This document shows positions 15,377 through 23,103 of a DNA stretch of 64,000 nt, piece by piece. Origin of the DNA: Candidatus Caccoplasma merdavium (lineage in GTDB: Bacteria > Bacteroidota > Bacteroidia > Bacteroidales > UBA11471). Within the stretch, counting starts at the first letter, position 1; the number at the start of each line of letters is the position of its first letter. Location of the stretch: the NCBI GenBank assembly GCA_018715595.1, contig DVLI01000019.1, forward strand, positions 90,987-154,986, in the 5' to 3' direction. Position numbers and translations under genes: made by a program. The notes under the pieces are model-generated. The model was not told the origin of the DNA and made no database searches. It saw only the letters and a list, made by a program, of their open reading frames with translations.

Positions 15377-15982
15377 ATGAAACGATTTCCGCTTATCTTC
15401 CGTTGTCTTTGCCTTTCCATGATGTTCTTTGCCTTTTCGTTTTCTGTCGGGACTACGAATACGGCCACGGCATCTCCGGCCGTATTGACTCAGATTTCGC
15501 CATATCTCAAACAAAAAATACAAGGTTACCTCGATAAGGCGTGGAAATGCTATCTCGAAAAGAATTACGACGAGGCATTGCTGTGGTGGCGCAAGGCGGC
15601 CAAGCACAATGTCGCCGCCGCCCAATACAACATCGGCCTCTGCTACGAGCGGGGTACCGGTGTGAAGGCCGATATGAAAACGGCCGTCGAATGGTATAAA
15701 AAAGCGGCCGACCAGAATATGCCCGGCGCCCAATACAATTTGGGCTATTGTTATGCCGAGGGCAAGGGGGTGAAGCAAGATTATGAGAAAGCTTTTGAGT
15801 GGTGGCGTGCAGCTGCCGGTCTGGGTCTGCCCGAAGCCCAATATAGCGTCGGGTGGTGCTATTTCGAAGGTCGGGGCGTGAAGCAGGACTATGAAGAGGC
15901 TCTCAAATGGTACCGTTTGGCTGCCGAGAAAGGAAATGGCGACGCCATAGCCGCCCTTTCTGAGTTGGGTGAAGAAATATGA
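15377..15982 (+). CDS. Secreted Sel1-repeat protein (201 aa)
   Basis: A signal peptide (about residues 1-32, MKRFPLIFRCLCLSMMFFAF onward) precedes four Sel1-type repeats (for example AAAQYNIGLCYERGTGVKAD, then AQYNLGYCYAEGKGVKQD and AQYSVGWCYFEGRGVKQD). Sel1 repeats form a helical solenoid related to TPR, used for protein binding. It is exported to the periplasm or beyond. The next gene, 33 bases downstream, encodes a much longer Sel1 protein with the same repeat type, so the two probably arose by duplication and are co-expressed. No catalytic domain is seen. Confidence 0.85.
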   Translation: MKRFPLIFRCLCLSMMFFAFSFSVGTTNTATASPAVLTQISPYLKQKIQGYLDKAWKCYLEKNYDEALLWWRKAAKHNVAAAQYNIGLCYERGTGVKADMKTAVEWYKKAADQNMPGAQYNLGYCYAEGKGVKQDYEKAFEWWRAAAGLGLPEAQYSVGWCYFEGRGVKQDYEEALKWYRLAAEKGNGDAIAALSELGEEI

Positions 15983-16015
15983 TGCTTATTTGATTGAGAA
16001 ATAAATAGTAAGGCC

Positions 16016-18130
16016 ATGTTGCACAAGTTGTCGAAATACCTGGTAGGGATAGGTACATTTCTTTTTGTTGCGATGTTCCCTGTCGGGGAATTGTACGCCC
16101 AGTACAATCTGGAAACCATCACAAACAAAGAGCTCTTTGCCTATCCCCCCAAGTCGACATTGCGGGCAACACGCTGGTTGCGCAAGGCCGATAAGTTCAA
16201 GGCCGAGGGAAACGTCGAGAAAGCCGTGCTGTATTATACCAAGGCGGCCGAGAAGGGCGACGCCCGGGCACAGTTCATTATGAGCCTATGTTACAACGAT
16301 GGCTATGGCGTCGATCCCGACGAGGAACGTTCGATGTATTGGCTCAACCTCTCATTGGAACAAGAATATGCCTTGGCTCAGAATTTTAGGGGTGTGGTAT
16401 ATACCTATCATAAAGAAAACTCCGATTACAAGAAAGCGTTGGCCTATTACAAAAAAGCCGCTCTCCAAGGATACAGTGAAGCCCAGTACAATGTGGGCTG
16501 GTGTTATTTCAACGGCTACGGCGTGGAGGCCGACCAGGAAGAGGCCATGCGTTGGATAAGAATGGCGGCCGAGCAGGAATATGCTTTGGCCCTGGACGCC
16601 ATGTGGCAGGGTTATTATTTCGGTACGAAAGGCTTGCCTCGTGATTATAAGCAGGCTGCCGATTGGATGGAAAAAGCGATAGCCAAGGGAGAGCAGATGC
16701 CGCAGTTCTATCTGGCAACGTTGTATCTCGAAGGCAAGGGAGTAGAAGCCGATACGGTAAAGGCGTTGTCGCTCTTTACGCAATCGGCCGAGGAGGGATA
16801 TATGTGGTCGCAAAACATGTTGGGTAGCCTTTATGAGGTGGGCATCGGTGTGCCCGCCGACAGTGCCGCTGCTTATGCCTGGTATAAAAAGGCGGCCGAA
16901 CAGGGTCTTTCCGATGCGCAAAATAATGTGGGCCGTTGTTACCGCATAGGCATCGGGGTGGAAGAGACCCCGGCTTTGGCCGTGGAGTGGTATCAGCGAG
17001 CTTCTAAGAATGGCAATGTATATGCCATGAGCAACTTGGGGTGGTGCTATGAACAGGGTTATGGCATCGACAAAAATCACGCATACGCCTTTCGGTATTA
17101 CAAGGAGGCTGCCGACCACCATTATGCCGAAGCTTATCTTGGCATGGGCCGACTTTATTGGAAAGGGATTGGCGTGAAGCGGGATTATACCGAAGCCGGC
17201 ATTTGCCTCCATCGGGCCGCGGGTGCGGGCGTGACGGCCGCTTATGAGGAACTGGGGCGTTTTTATGAGAGCGACAGTACCGGATTCCGTAACGACAAGG
17301 AATCTTTCGACTGGTATATGTTGGCGGCGGACAAGGGTTCGTCTTATGCCACTTGGCGGTTGGGCCGTTTCTATCAGTTGGGTCGTGGCGTGGAGCAGGA
17401 CTATGGCAAGGCCATCGAATATTTGAGCCGGGCGAGTCATACAAGAAAAACGGCGCTGGTGAATTTGGGCGACTGTTATAAAGAGACCGAAGCCTACGAC
17501 CGGGCTTTCGACTGTTATGAGAGGGCTTATGAACAAGGTCAGGAAAATGCGGCTTGTTGCATAGCAATAATGTATGAGAAGGGCTTGGGGGTGGCTGTCG
17601 ATAATGACGAGGCCATGAAGTGGTACACGCTCGGGGCCGAGGCGGGAGACCGCTACGCCCAATATCTTTTGGGGCGGCGTTACCTCATGGGCGACATTGT
17701 GCCGGCCGACACCTTACGGGCGATAGAGTGGCTTTCCCGCTCGGGCAATAATGGCTATGCGCCGGCTTGGTGTCAATTAGGGGTGAGCTATATGACCGGA
17801 AAATATCTGCCGCGTAACTACCAAAAAGCTTTTGCCTGTTATTATCGGGCTGCCCAGATGGGAGACGATTATTCCGCCTTTGCATTGGGCGAGTGTTACC
17901 GGAAGGGGCGTGGTTGTGAACAGAACGATACCTTGGCCTATCAGTGGTTCTGCCGGGCAGCGGAACATGACGATGAGTTGGCTCAAAAGAAACTGGGCGA
18001 CTGCTATTTTTACGGCTGGGGAGTGGAAAAGAATCTCGACGAAGCCATAAAGTATTATAGAATGGCTTCGGACAAGGGGGTCACCTCGGCTCGGAAAATG
18101 TTGAAGAAAATAGAAAAGAAGAAACGCTGA
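16016..18130 (+). CDS. Large secreted Sel1-repeat protein (704 aa)
   Basis: A signal peptide (MLHKLSKYLVGIGTFLFVAM onward, cleavage near Ala28-Gln29) is followed by about 17-18 Sel1 repeats filling the protein to a lysine-rich tail. Most repeats keep the G-x-G-V-x-x-D/N turn (NDGYGVDPDEERSMYWLNLS, NGYGVEADQEEAMRWI, RIGIGVEETPALAVEWY); a few in the middle (about residues 400-520) lack it. The solenoid suggests a periplasmic or surface scaffold. It lies 33 bases after the shorter Sel1 gene with no terminator between. Clients are unknown. Confidence 0.85.
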   Translation: MLHKLSKYLVGIGTFLFVAMFPVGELYAQYNLETITNKELFAYPPKSTLRATRWLRKADKFKAEGNVEKAVLYYTKAAEKGDARAQFIMSLCYNDGYGVDPDEERSMYWLNLSLEQEYALAQNFRGVVYTYHKENSDYKKALAYYKKAALQGYSEAQYNVGWCYFNGYGVEADQEEAMRWIRMAAEQEYALALDAMWQGYYFGTKGLPRDYKQAADWMEKAIAKGEQMPQFYLATLYLEGKGVEADTVKALSLFTQSAEEGYMWSQNMLGSLYEVGIGVPADSAAAYAWYKKAAEQGLSDAQNNVGRCYRIGIGVEETPALAVEWYQRASKNGNVYAMSNLGWCYEQGYGIDKNHAYAFRYYKEAADHHYAEAYLGMGRLYWKGIGVKRDYTEAGICLHRAAGAGVTAAYEELGRFYESDSTGFRNDKESFDWYMLAADKGSSYATWRLGRFYQLGRGVEQDYGKAIEYLSRASHTRKTALVNLGDCYKETEAYDRAFDCYERAYEQGQENAACCIAIMYEKGLGVAVDNDEAMKWYTLGAEAGDRYAQYLLGRRYLMGDIVPADTLRAIEWLSRSGNNGYAPAWCQLGVSYMTGKYLPRNYQKAFACYYRAAQMGDDYSAFALGECYRKGRGCEQNDTLAYQWFCRAAEHDDELAQKKLGDCYFYGWGVEKNLDEAIKYYRMASDKGVTSARKMLKKIEKKKR

Positions 18131-18427
18131 CCGATATAAAAACGGCTTTCCCGCCTCGAAAAGAACGGGCGGGAGGGAGGTCGGTTCAGAAAATAGCCGG
18201 TAGGCTCATCCGTCGTGTTTGCTTGTCGTTTCAGACGGTGAATGGGCTGGTTTGTGGCTTTTTGCTAAATCAATACGCTTGTTTTTGTGGTTTTGATAGC
18301 TGTAATCGGCTTGTCTTACGGTATTCTTTTATACATAATTGGCAAAATGATAAAAATAATTCCGATTTTTCTTGCGTGTCTCGTAGAATTTTGTATTTTT
18401 GTTGTATGAAAATAACCTTTAAAATCT
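18131..18427. other. Intergenic region between the Sel1 gene and gdhA
   Basis: No gene is seen in these 297 bases. A weak GC hairpin (CCCGCC at 18150-18155 with GGCGGG at 18168-18173) lies 20 bases after the Sel1 stop and may terminate it. The gdhA promoter is at 18372-18401. Confidence 0.5.
18372..18401 (+). promoter_or_regulatory. Promoter of gdhA
   Basis: TTG (18372-18374), 19 bases, TATTTTTG (18394-18401). The transcript would start near 18408, giving a leader of about 20 bases. Confidence 0.7.
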
Positions 18428-19768
18428 ATGGCTATGAACATTCAGGCGATTATGAATAACCTTTCGGCCAAGCATCCGGGCGAATCGGAGTATTTGCAGG
18501 CCGTACACGAAGTATTGCTTTCGATAGAAGACATTTACAATCAGCACCCCGAGTTCGAAAAGGCCAAGCTCATCGAGCGTATGGTCGAGCCCGACCGTAT
18601 TTTCACCTTCAAGGTGCCTTGGGTCGACGACAAGGGCGAGGTGCAGGTAAACCTCGGTTACCGGGTGCAGTTCAACAACGCCATTGGCCCGTACAAGGGT
18701 GGAATACGTTTCCATGCTTCGGTCAACCTCTCCATCTTGAAATTCCTCGGTTTTGAACAGACGTTCAAAAATGCCCTTACCACATTGCCCATGGGCGGTG
18801 GAAAAGGCGGTTCCGATTTCAGCCCGCGCGGAAAATCCGATGCCGAAATCATGCGCTTCTGCCAGGCGTTCATGTTGGAATTGTGGCGTCACCTCGGGCC
18901 CGACACCGATGTGCCGGCCGGTGACATCGGCGTAGGCGGCCGCGAAGTAGGCTATATGTTTGGCATGTATAAGAAATTGGCTCGTGAGCACACCGGAACG
19001 TTCACCGGCAAAGGTCTCGAATTTGGCGGTTCGCTCATTCGTCCCGAGGCAACGGGATTCGGCGGCCTCTATTTCGTGAAACAGATGTTGGAGACCAAAG
19101 GTCTCAGTTTGCAGGGAAAGACCATTGCGGTCAGCGGATTCGGAAATGTGGCTTGGGGTGCCGTCACCAAGGCTACCCAACTCGGAGCCAAAGTGGTTAC
19201 CTTGTCGGGCCCCGACGGATATGTCTATGACCCCGACGGAGTGAGCGGTGAGAAAATCGATTATATGCTCGAACTGCGTGCTTCGGGCAACGATATTGTC
19301 GCTCCCTATGCCGAGAAGTTTGGGGTGCAGTTCTTCCCTGACCGTCGTCCGTGGGAACAGAAGGTCGACATCGCCCTGCCTTGTGCCACGCAGAACGAGC
19401 TCGATGCCGACGATGCCCGTCGCCTCATCGACAATGGCGTGATCTGTGTCGGTGAAATTTCGAACATGGGTTGCCGTCCCGAAGCCATCGACCTCTTCAT
19501 TCAGAACCATATCATGTATGGACCCGGTAAGGCGGTCAATGCCGGCGGTGTAGCTACCTCGGGTCTCGAAATGACGCAGAACGCCATGCACATCAGTTGG
19601 AGTGCCGAAGAGGTCGACAACCGTCTGCACGACATCATGCGCGACATACATGCCCAATGTGTGAAATACGGTACCGAACCCGATGGATATATCAACTATA
19701 TGAAGGGCGCAAATATCGCCGGATTTATGAAAGTGGCCAAAGCCATGTTGGCACAAGGTATTTTGTAG
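18428..19768 (+). CDS. gdhA: NADP-type glutamate dehydrogenase
   Basis: The protein is 446 aa, the usual length of hexameric bacterial GDH. It aminates 2-oxoglutarate to glutamate with NAD(P)H and is a main ammonia-assimilation route in Bacteroidales. The catalytic Lys126 is in PMGGGKGGSDF, the substrate-binding segment in GPYKGGIRFH, and the NAD(P)-binding Rossmann turn in IAVSGFGNVAWGA. The NPNXXAGG-like loop appears as GKAVNAGGVATSGLEM. It is a single-gene unit with its own promoter and terminator. Cofactor preference cannot be settled from sequence alone. Confidence 0.96.
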   Translation: MAMNIQAIMNNLSAKHPGESEYLQAVHEVLLSIEDIYNQHPEFEKAKLIERMVEPDRIFTFKVPWVDDKGEVQVNLGYRVQFNNAIGPYKGGIRFHASVNLSILKFLGFEQTFKNALTTLPMGGGKGGSDFSPRGKSDAEIMRFCQAFMLELWRHLGPDTDVPAGDIGVGGREVGYMFGMYKKLAREHTGTFTGKGLEFGGSLIRPEATGFGGLYFVKQMLETKGLSLQGKTIAVSGFGNVAWGAVTKATQLGAKVVTLSGPDGYVYDPDGVSGEKIDYMLELRASGNDIVAPYAEKFGVQFFPDRRPWEQKVDIALPCATQNELDADDARRLIDNGVICVGEISNMGCRPEAIDLFIQNHIMYGPGKAVNAGGVATSGLEMTQNAMHISWSAEEVDNRLHDIMRDIHAQCVKYGTEPDGYINYMKGANIAGFMKVAKAMLAQGIL

Positions 19769-19797
19769 GTTACACAGCAGACCGTTTTTTCGGGCAG

Positions 19798-19838
19798 CCC
19801 CGCAGGAAGATTTTACCCCCTCCTGCGGGGTTTGTTCT
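19798..19838 (+). terminator. Terminator after gdhA
   Basis: CCCCGCAGGA (19798-19807) pairs with TCCTGCGGGG (19821-19830), 10 bp, followed by TTTGTTCT. Confidence 0.85.
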
Positions 19839-19879
19839 ATTTGAAGAGCTCGAATAAAAATTCCTTTCCGAAAAGATTT

Positions 19880-20239
19880 TTATTCTCCTCGGGAAGAGTC
19901 GAGATGGTAATTGGTCGTAATCCAATTCACCAATTCTGTCAACAAGGGTATAAAACTTTTCCCTTTTTGTGACAGTTCATACTCAACTCTTGGGGGAATT
20001 TCAGGAAAGACCTGTCGATTTATCAAATCGTCTTTTTCAAGAATCCGTAATGTAACGGTGAGCATTCGTTGCGAAATGTCGTCCAAGCTTCGTTGTATGT
20101 CCGAGAATCGCATTTTCCCATTGGCATTCAGAGAGATGAGTATCAGTACCGACCATTTGCTTCCGATGTGAGACAAGATGTCGCGCACAGGACATATTCC
20201 ATCGTGATAAAAAGTTTTCATATTTTTAACATTTTGCAT
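19880..20239 (-). CDS. HxlR-family winged-helix regulator
   Basis: The protein is 119 aa from ATG 20239; five more codons would need a TTG start. It has the HxlR signature: a conserved Cys in GICPVRDILSHIGSKWSVLI (residue about 16), then winged-helix elements (MRFSDIQRSLDDISQRMLT, 'LEKDDLINRQVFPEIPPRVEY') and YELSQKGKSFIPLL. Members are dimeric redox- or electrophile-sensing repressors that often control a divergent neighbour. It diverges from the DJ-1/PfpI gene, with an inverted repeat between them, so it probably regulates that gene and itself. Confidence 0.9.
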   Translation of the reverse strand: MQNVKNMKTFYHDGICPVRDILSHIGSKWSVLILISLNANGKMRFSDIQRSLDDISQRMLTVTLRILEKDDLINRQVFPEIPPRVEYELSQKGKSFIPLLTELVNWITTNYHLDSSRGE

Positions 20240-20259
20240 TGTCCTAATTTCCAATAAAG

Positions 20260-20275
20260 GTTACTTGTTTGTAAC
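20260..20275. promoter_or_regulatory. Candidate HxlR operator
   Basis: GTTAC (20260-20264), six bases, GTAAC (20271-20275) is a perfect inverted repeat 21 bases upstream of the hxlR-family start. A half site AGTAACTA recurs near 20355-20362, close to the DJ-1-like gene. Its position and symmetry suit an autoregulatory operator; this is inference. Confidence 0.45.
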
Positions 20276-20387
20276 TACCTGATTATAATGTTATTTCTTG
20301 GGTGTTTATATTCTTCTTCCGACATTTGCTATACAAAGATAAGAAACATATTAAAAGTAACTATCGTCTTACACAAAGAAAAACGTT

Positions 20388-20915
20388 ATGGCAAAGAAAG
20401 TCGCAGTTTTAGCCGTGAATCCGGTGAATGGATTGGGGTTATTTACCTATTTGGAAACTTTTTATGAAAACAAGATTGAGTTCAAGCTGTATGCCGTGTC
20501 CGATACGACGGCGATTCATGCCAATTCGGGCGTTGCATTGAAGGCCGATGATGTCGTCTTTTCTCTCAAAGGGCACGCCGATGATTTTGATGCGTTGGTG
20601 TTTTCCTGTGGAGATGCCATTCCGGCATTTCAGGCGCATGCCTCCGAGTCATATAATTTGGCGATGGTTGATGTCATTCGAGAATTTGCCGCCAAGGAAA
20701 AATTGATAATAGGGCATTGTGCTGCTGCTTTGATATTTGAAAAGGCTGGAATTACTGCCGGGAAAAAAGTGTCTGTGCACCCCATGGCCAAAGTCGCCAT
20801 ACGGCGAGGATATGCCACCGATGCCCCTTATGAGATTGATGGCCTGTTGTTTACGGCGCAAAATGAGCATTCTATTCAGGTTATGATGCCGGCTTTGCTC
20901 GAAGTTTTGCGATGA
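20388..20915 (+). CDS. DJ-1/PfpI-family protein
   Basis: The protein is 175 aa with the flavodoxin-like DJ-1/PfpI fold: N-terminal strand KKVAVLAVNPVNGLGL, then the nucleophile elbow IIGHCAAALIFEKAGI with Cys111. The order His-Cys at 110-111 is typical. Members include glyoxalases, deglycase-like proteins, chaperones and oxidative-stress sensors, so a specific reaction cannot be given. Pairing with a divergent HxlR-type (electrophile/redox) regulator supports a role in detoxifying reactive carbonyl or oxidant species. It is cytoplasmic with no signal peptide. Confidence 0.85.
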   Translation: MAKKVAVLAVNPVNGLGLFTYLETFYENKIEFKLYAVSDTTAIHANSGVALKADDVVFSLKGHADDFDALVFSCGDAIPAFQAHASESYNLAMVDVIREFAAKEKLIIGHCAAALIFEKAGITAGKKVSVHPMAKVAIRRGYATDAPYEIDGLLFTAQNEHSIQVMMPALLEVLR

Positions 20916-21054
20916 TTCATCAATAAGGATTGGGAAAAAGAGAAACGAGTGTAACTTGTTTCTCTTTTTGCTTTTGGGGGGAGTGGAGTTGTGGCGGGTG
21001 GCCGTGAGTGATGTGACAGAATAAGGGCGAGAGTTCCATTTTTTGTGTGATGTA

Positions 21055-21085
21055 TTGCAATTCTGTGGCAAAAATCATATATTTG
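21055..21085 (+). promoter_or_regulatory. Promoter of the etfB-etfA-acd operon
   Basis: TTG (21055-21057), 20 bases, TATATTTG (21078-21085), 54 bases before the etfB start. Confidence 0.7.
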
Positions 21086-21138
21086 TAAAATGAATCATTC
21101 GGTTTTGAAAATCCGAACATAATAAAACCAAATAACCT

Positions 21139-22014
21139 ATGAGTCTAAAAATTGTGGTACTTGCCAAGCAGGTGCCAGATACCCGAAACGTGGGGAAAGA
21201 TGCCATGAAAGCCGACGGAACGGTAAACCGAGCCGCTCTTCCCGCCATCTTCAATCCCGAAGACCTGAATGCGCTCGAACAAGCCCTTCAGCTCAAAGAG
21301 AAATATCCCGGAACCGTAGTGAAACTCCTTACCATGGGGCCTCCCCGTGCTGCCGACATCATTCGCGAAGGTCTCTATCGCGGTGCCGACGGCGGCGTGC
21401 TGCTCACCGACCGAGCCTTTGCCGGTGCCGATACCTTGGCCACATCATACGCGTTGGCGTGTGCCGTGCGCAAGATGGGCGATTTCGACCTGGTTATCGG
21501 CGGACGTCAGGCCATCGACGGCGATACCGCACAAGTGGGCCCGCAGGTGGCCGAGAAACTGGGCATACCCCAGATTACCTATGCCGAGGAGATATTGAGT
21601 GCCGAAGGCGGCAAAGTGGTGGTGAAACGCCGTCTCGAACGGGGCGTTGAGACCGTCGAGTCGCCTTTCCCGGCCGTGATTACGGTAAACGGTTCGGCCG
21701 ACGAATGCCGCCCGCGTAATGCCAAGGCATTGCAAAAGTATAAATATGCCAAGACTCCCAGCGAACGCCAGGCCGATGACAGTTCCTATTTCTGCGCCTT
21801 GTGCGAAGAGCGTCCCTACCTCAACCTCACCGAGTGGGGCGTGGCCGATGTCGACGCCGACCTTTCGCAGGTGGGATTGGCCGGTTCGCCCACCAAGGTG
21901 AAACAAATCGAGAACATCGTCTTCCAAGCCAAGGAGAGCAAAACGCTGACCGCTTCTGATGCCGATGTCGAGGAATTGATAAAGGAACTCATTGTGAATC
22001 ATACCATCGGATAG
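21139..22014 (+). CDS. etfB: Electron transfer flavoprotein, beta subunit
   Basis: The protein is 291 aa, a little longer than typical EtfB (about 255-265). The start KIVVLAKQVPDTRNVGKDAM and the nucleotide-binding segment DLVIGGRQAIDGDTAQVGPQVAE are diagnostic. EtfB pairs with EtfA to carry electrons between acyl-CoA dehydrogenases and other redox partners. It is the first gene of an operon with etfA (61 bases downstream) and an acyl-CoA dehydrogenase, so the three products are expected to form one electron-transfer system. Whether it bifurcates electrons cannot be decided by eye. Confidence 0.94.
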   Translation: MSLKIVVLAKQVPDTRNVGKDAMKADGTVNRAALPAIFNPEDLNALEQALQLKEKYPGTVVKLLTMGPPRAADIIREGLYRGADGGVLLTDRAFAGADTLATSYALACAVRKMGDFDLVIGGRQAIDGDTAQVGPQVAEKLGIPQITYAEEILSAEGGKVVVKRRLERGVETVESPFPAVITVNGSADECRPRNAKALQKYKYAKTPSERQADDSSYFCALCEERPYLNLTEWGVADVDADLSQVGLAGSPTKVKQIENIVFQAKESKTLTASDADVEELIKELIVNHTIG

Positions 22015-22074
22015 TAACCTGTCGTGGCCGGCTTCCCTTTTCCCCGGAGCCGCCTCGCAAAACACACAAACGAC

Positions 22075-23094
22075 ATGAACAACTTATTTGTATATTGCGA
22101 AATAGAAGACGGAGTTATTGCCGACGTCAGCCTCGAACTGCTCACCAAGGGACGTTCCCTGGCCAATCAACTCCATTGTAAACTCGAAGCGCTCGTCATC
22201 GGCCATCAACTCGACGACGTTGCCGCACAAGTATTCCCGTATGGCGTCGATACCCTCTATCTGGCCGACGACGCCCGTCTCTATCCCTACACCTCGCAGC
22301 CCCATGCTTCGGTGTTGATCAACCTCTTCCGCGAGCAGAAACCCCAAGTGTGCCTCATGGGTGCCACCTGCATAGGCCGTGACCTCGGCCCCCGCGTATC
22401 GTCGGCGCTCCACAGCGGTCTCACGGCCGACTGCACCTCGCTCGAAATCGGTACGTTCGAAGACAAGAAAGAGGCGAAGACCTACGAGAACCTGCTCTAT
22501 CAGATACGTCCCGCTTTCGGTGGAAACATCGTGGCGACGATTGTCAATCCCGAGTGCCGTCCCCAAATGGCCACCGTGCGCGAGGGGGTGATGAAAAAAG
22601 AGATTCTTGACCCCGCCCACAAAGGCGAAATCGTGAAACTCGATGTGTCGAAATATGTCTCCGATACCGACTTCGTCGTTTCGGTCATCGACCGTCAGAT
22701 GGAGAAATCGAAAATCAACATCAAGTCGGCCTCCATCATCGTGGCCGGCGGATATGGCGTGGGCTCGAAGGAGAACTTCAAGTTGCTCTTCGACCTGGCC
22801 GACGCCATCGGCGCCCAGGTAGGTGCCTCGCGTGCCGCCGTCGATGCCGGATTTACCGACCATGACCGCCAAATCGGGCAGACCGGTGTGACCGTCCACC
22901 CCAAGCTCTATATCGCTTGCGGCATTTCGGGACAGATACAGCACATTGCCGGTATGCAGGACAGCTCGATTATCATATCGGTCAACAGCGACCCCAACGC
23001 ACCCATCAATACCATTGCCGACTACGTCATTACCGGCACGGTCGAGGAGGTATTGCCCAAAATGATAAAGTATTATAAGAAAAACAGCAAATAA
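22075..23094 (+). CDS. etfA: Electron transfer flavoprotein, alpha subunit
   Basis: The protein is 339 aa from ATG 22075 (MNNLFVYCEIEDGVIADVS); a GTG 51 bases upstream is in frame but not EtfA-like. The N-terminal domain resembles EtfB. The C-terminal FAD domain is clear: IIVAGGYGVGSKENFKLLFDLA, AQVGASRAAVDAGF, and the signature LYIACGISGQIQHIAGMQDS followed by INTIADYVITGTVEEV. It is the FAD-carrying partner of EtfB. The acyl-CoA dehydrogenase gene starts 9 bases after its stop. Confidence 0.95.
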   Translation: MNNLFVYCEIEDGVIADVSLELLTKGRSLANQLHCKLEALVIGHQLDDVAAQVFPYGVDTLYLADDARLYPYTSQPHASVLINLFREQKPQVCLMGATCIGRDLGPRVSSALHSGLTADCTSLEIGTFEDKKEAKTYENLLYQIRPAFGGNIVATIVNPECRPQMATVREGVMKKEILDPAHKGEIVKLDVSKYVSDTDFVVSVIDRQMEKSKINIKSASIIVAGGYGVGSKENFKLLFDLADAIGAQVGASRAAVDAGFTDHDRQIGQTGVTVHPKLYIACGISGQIQHIAGMQDSSIIISVNSDPNAPINTIADYVITGTVEEVLPKMIKYYKKNSK

Positions 23095-23103
23095 CCGAGG
23101 ATT

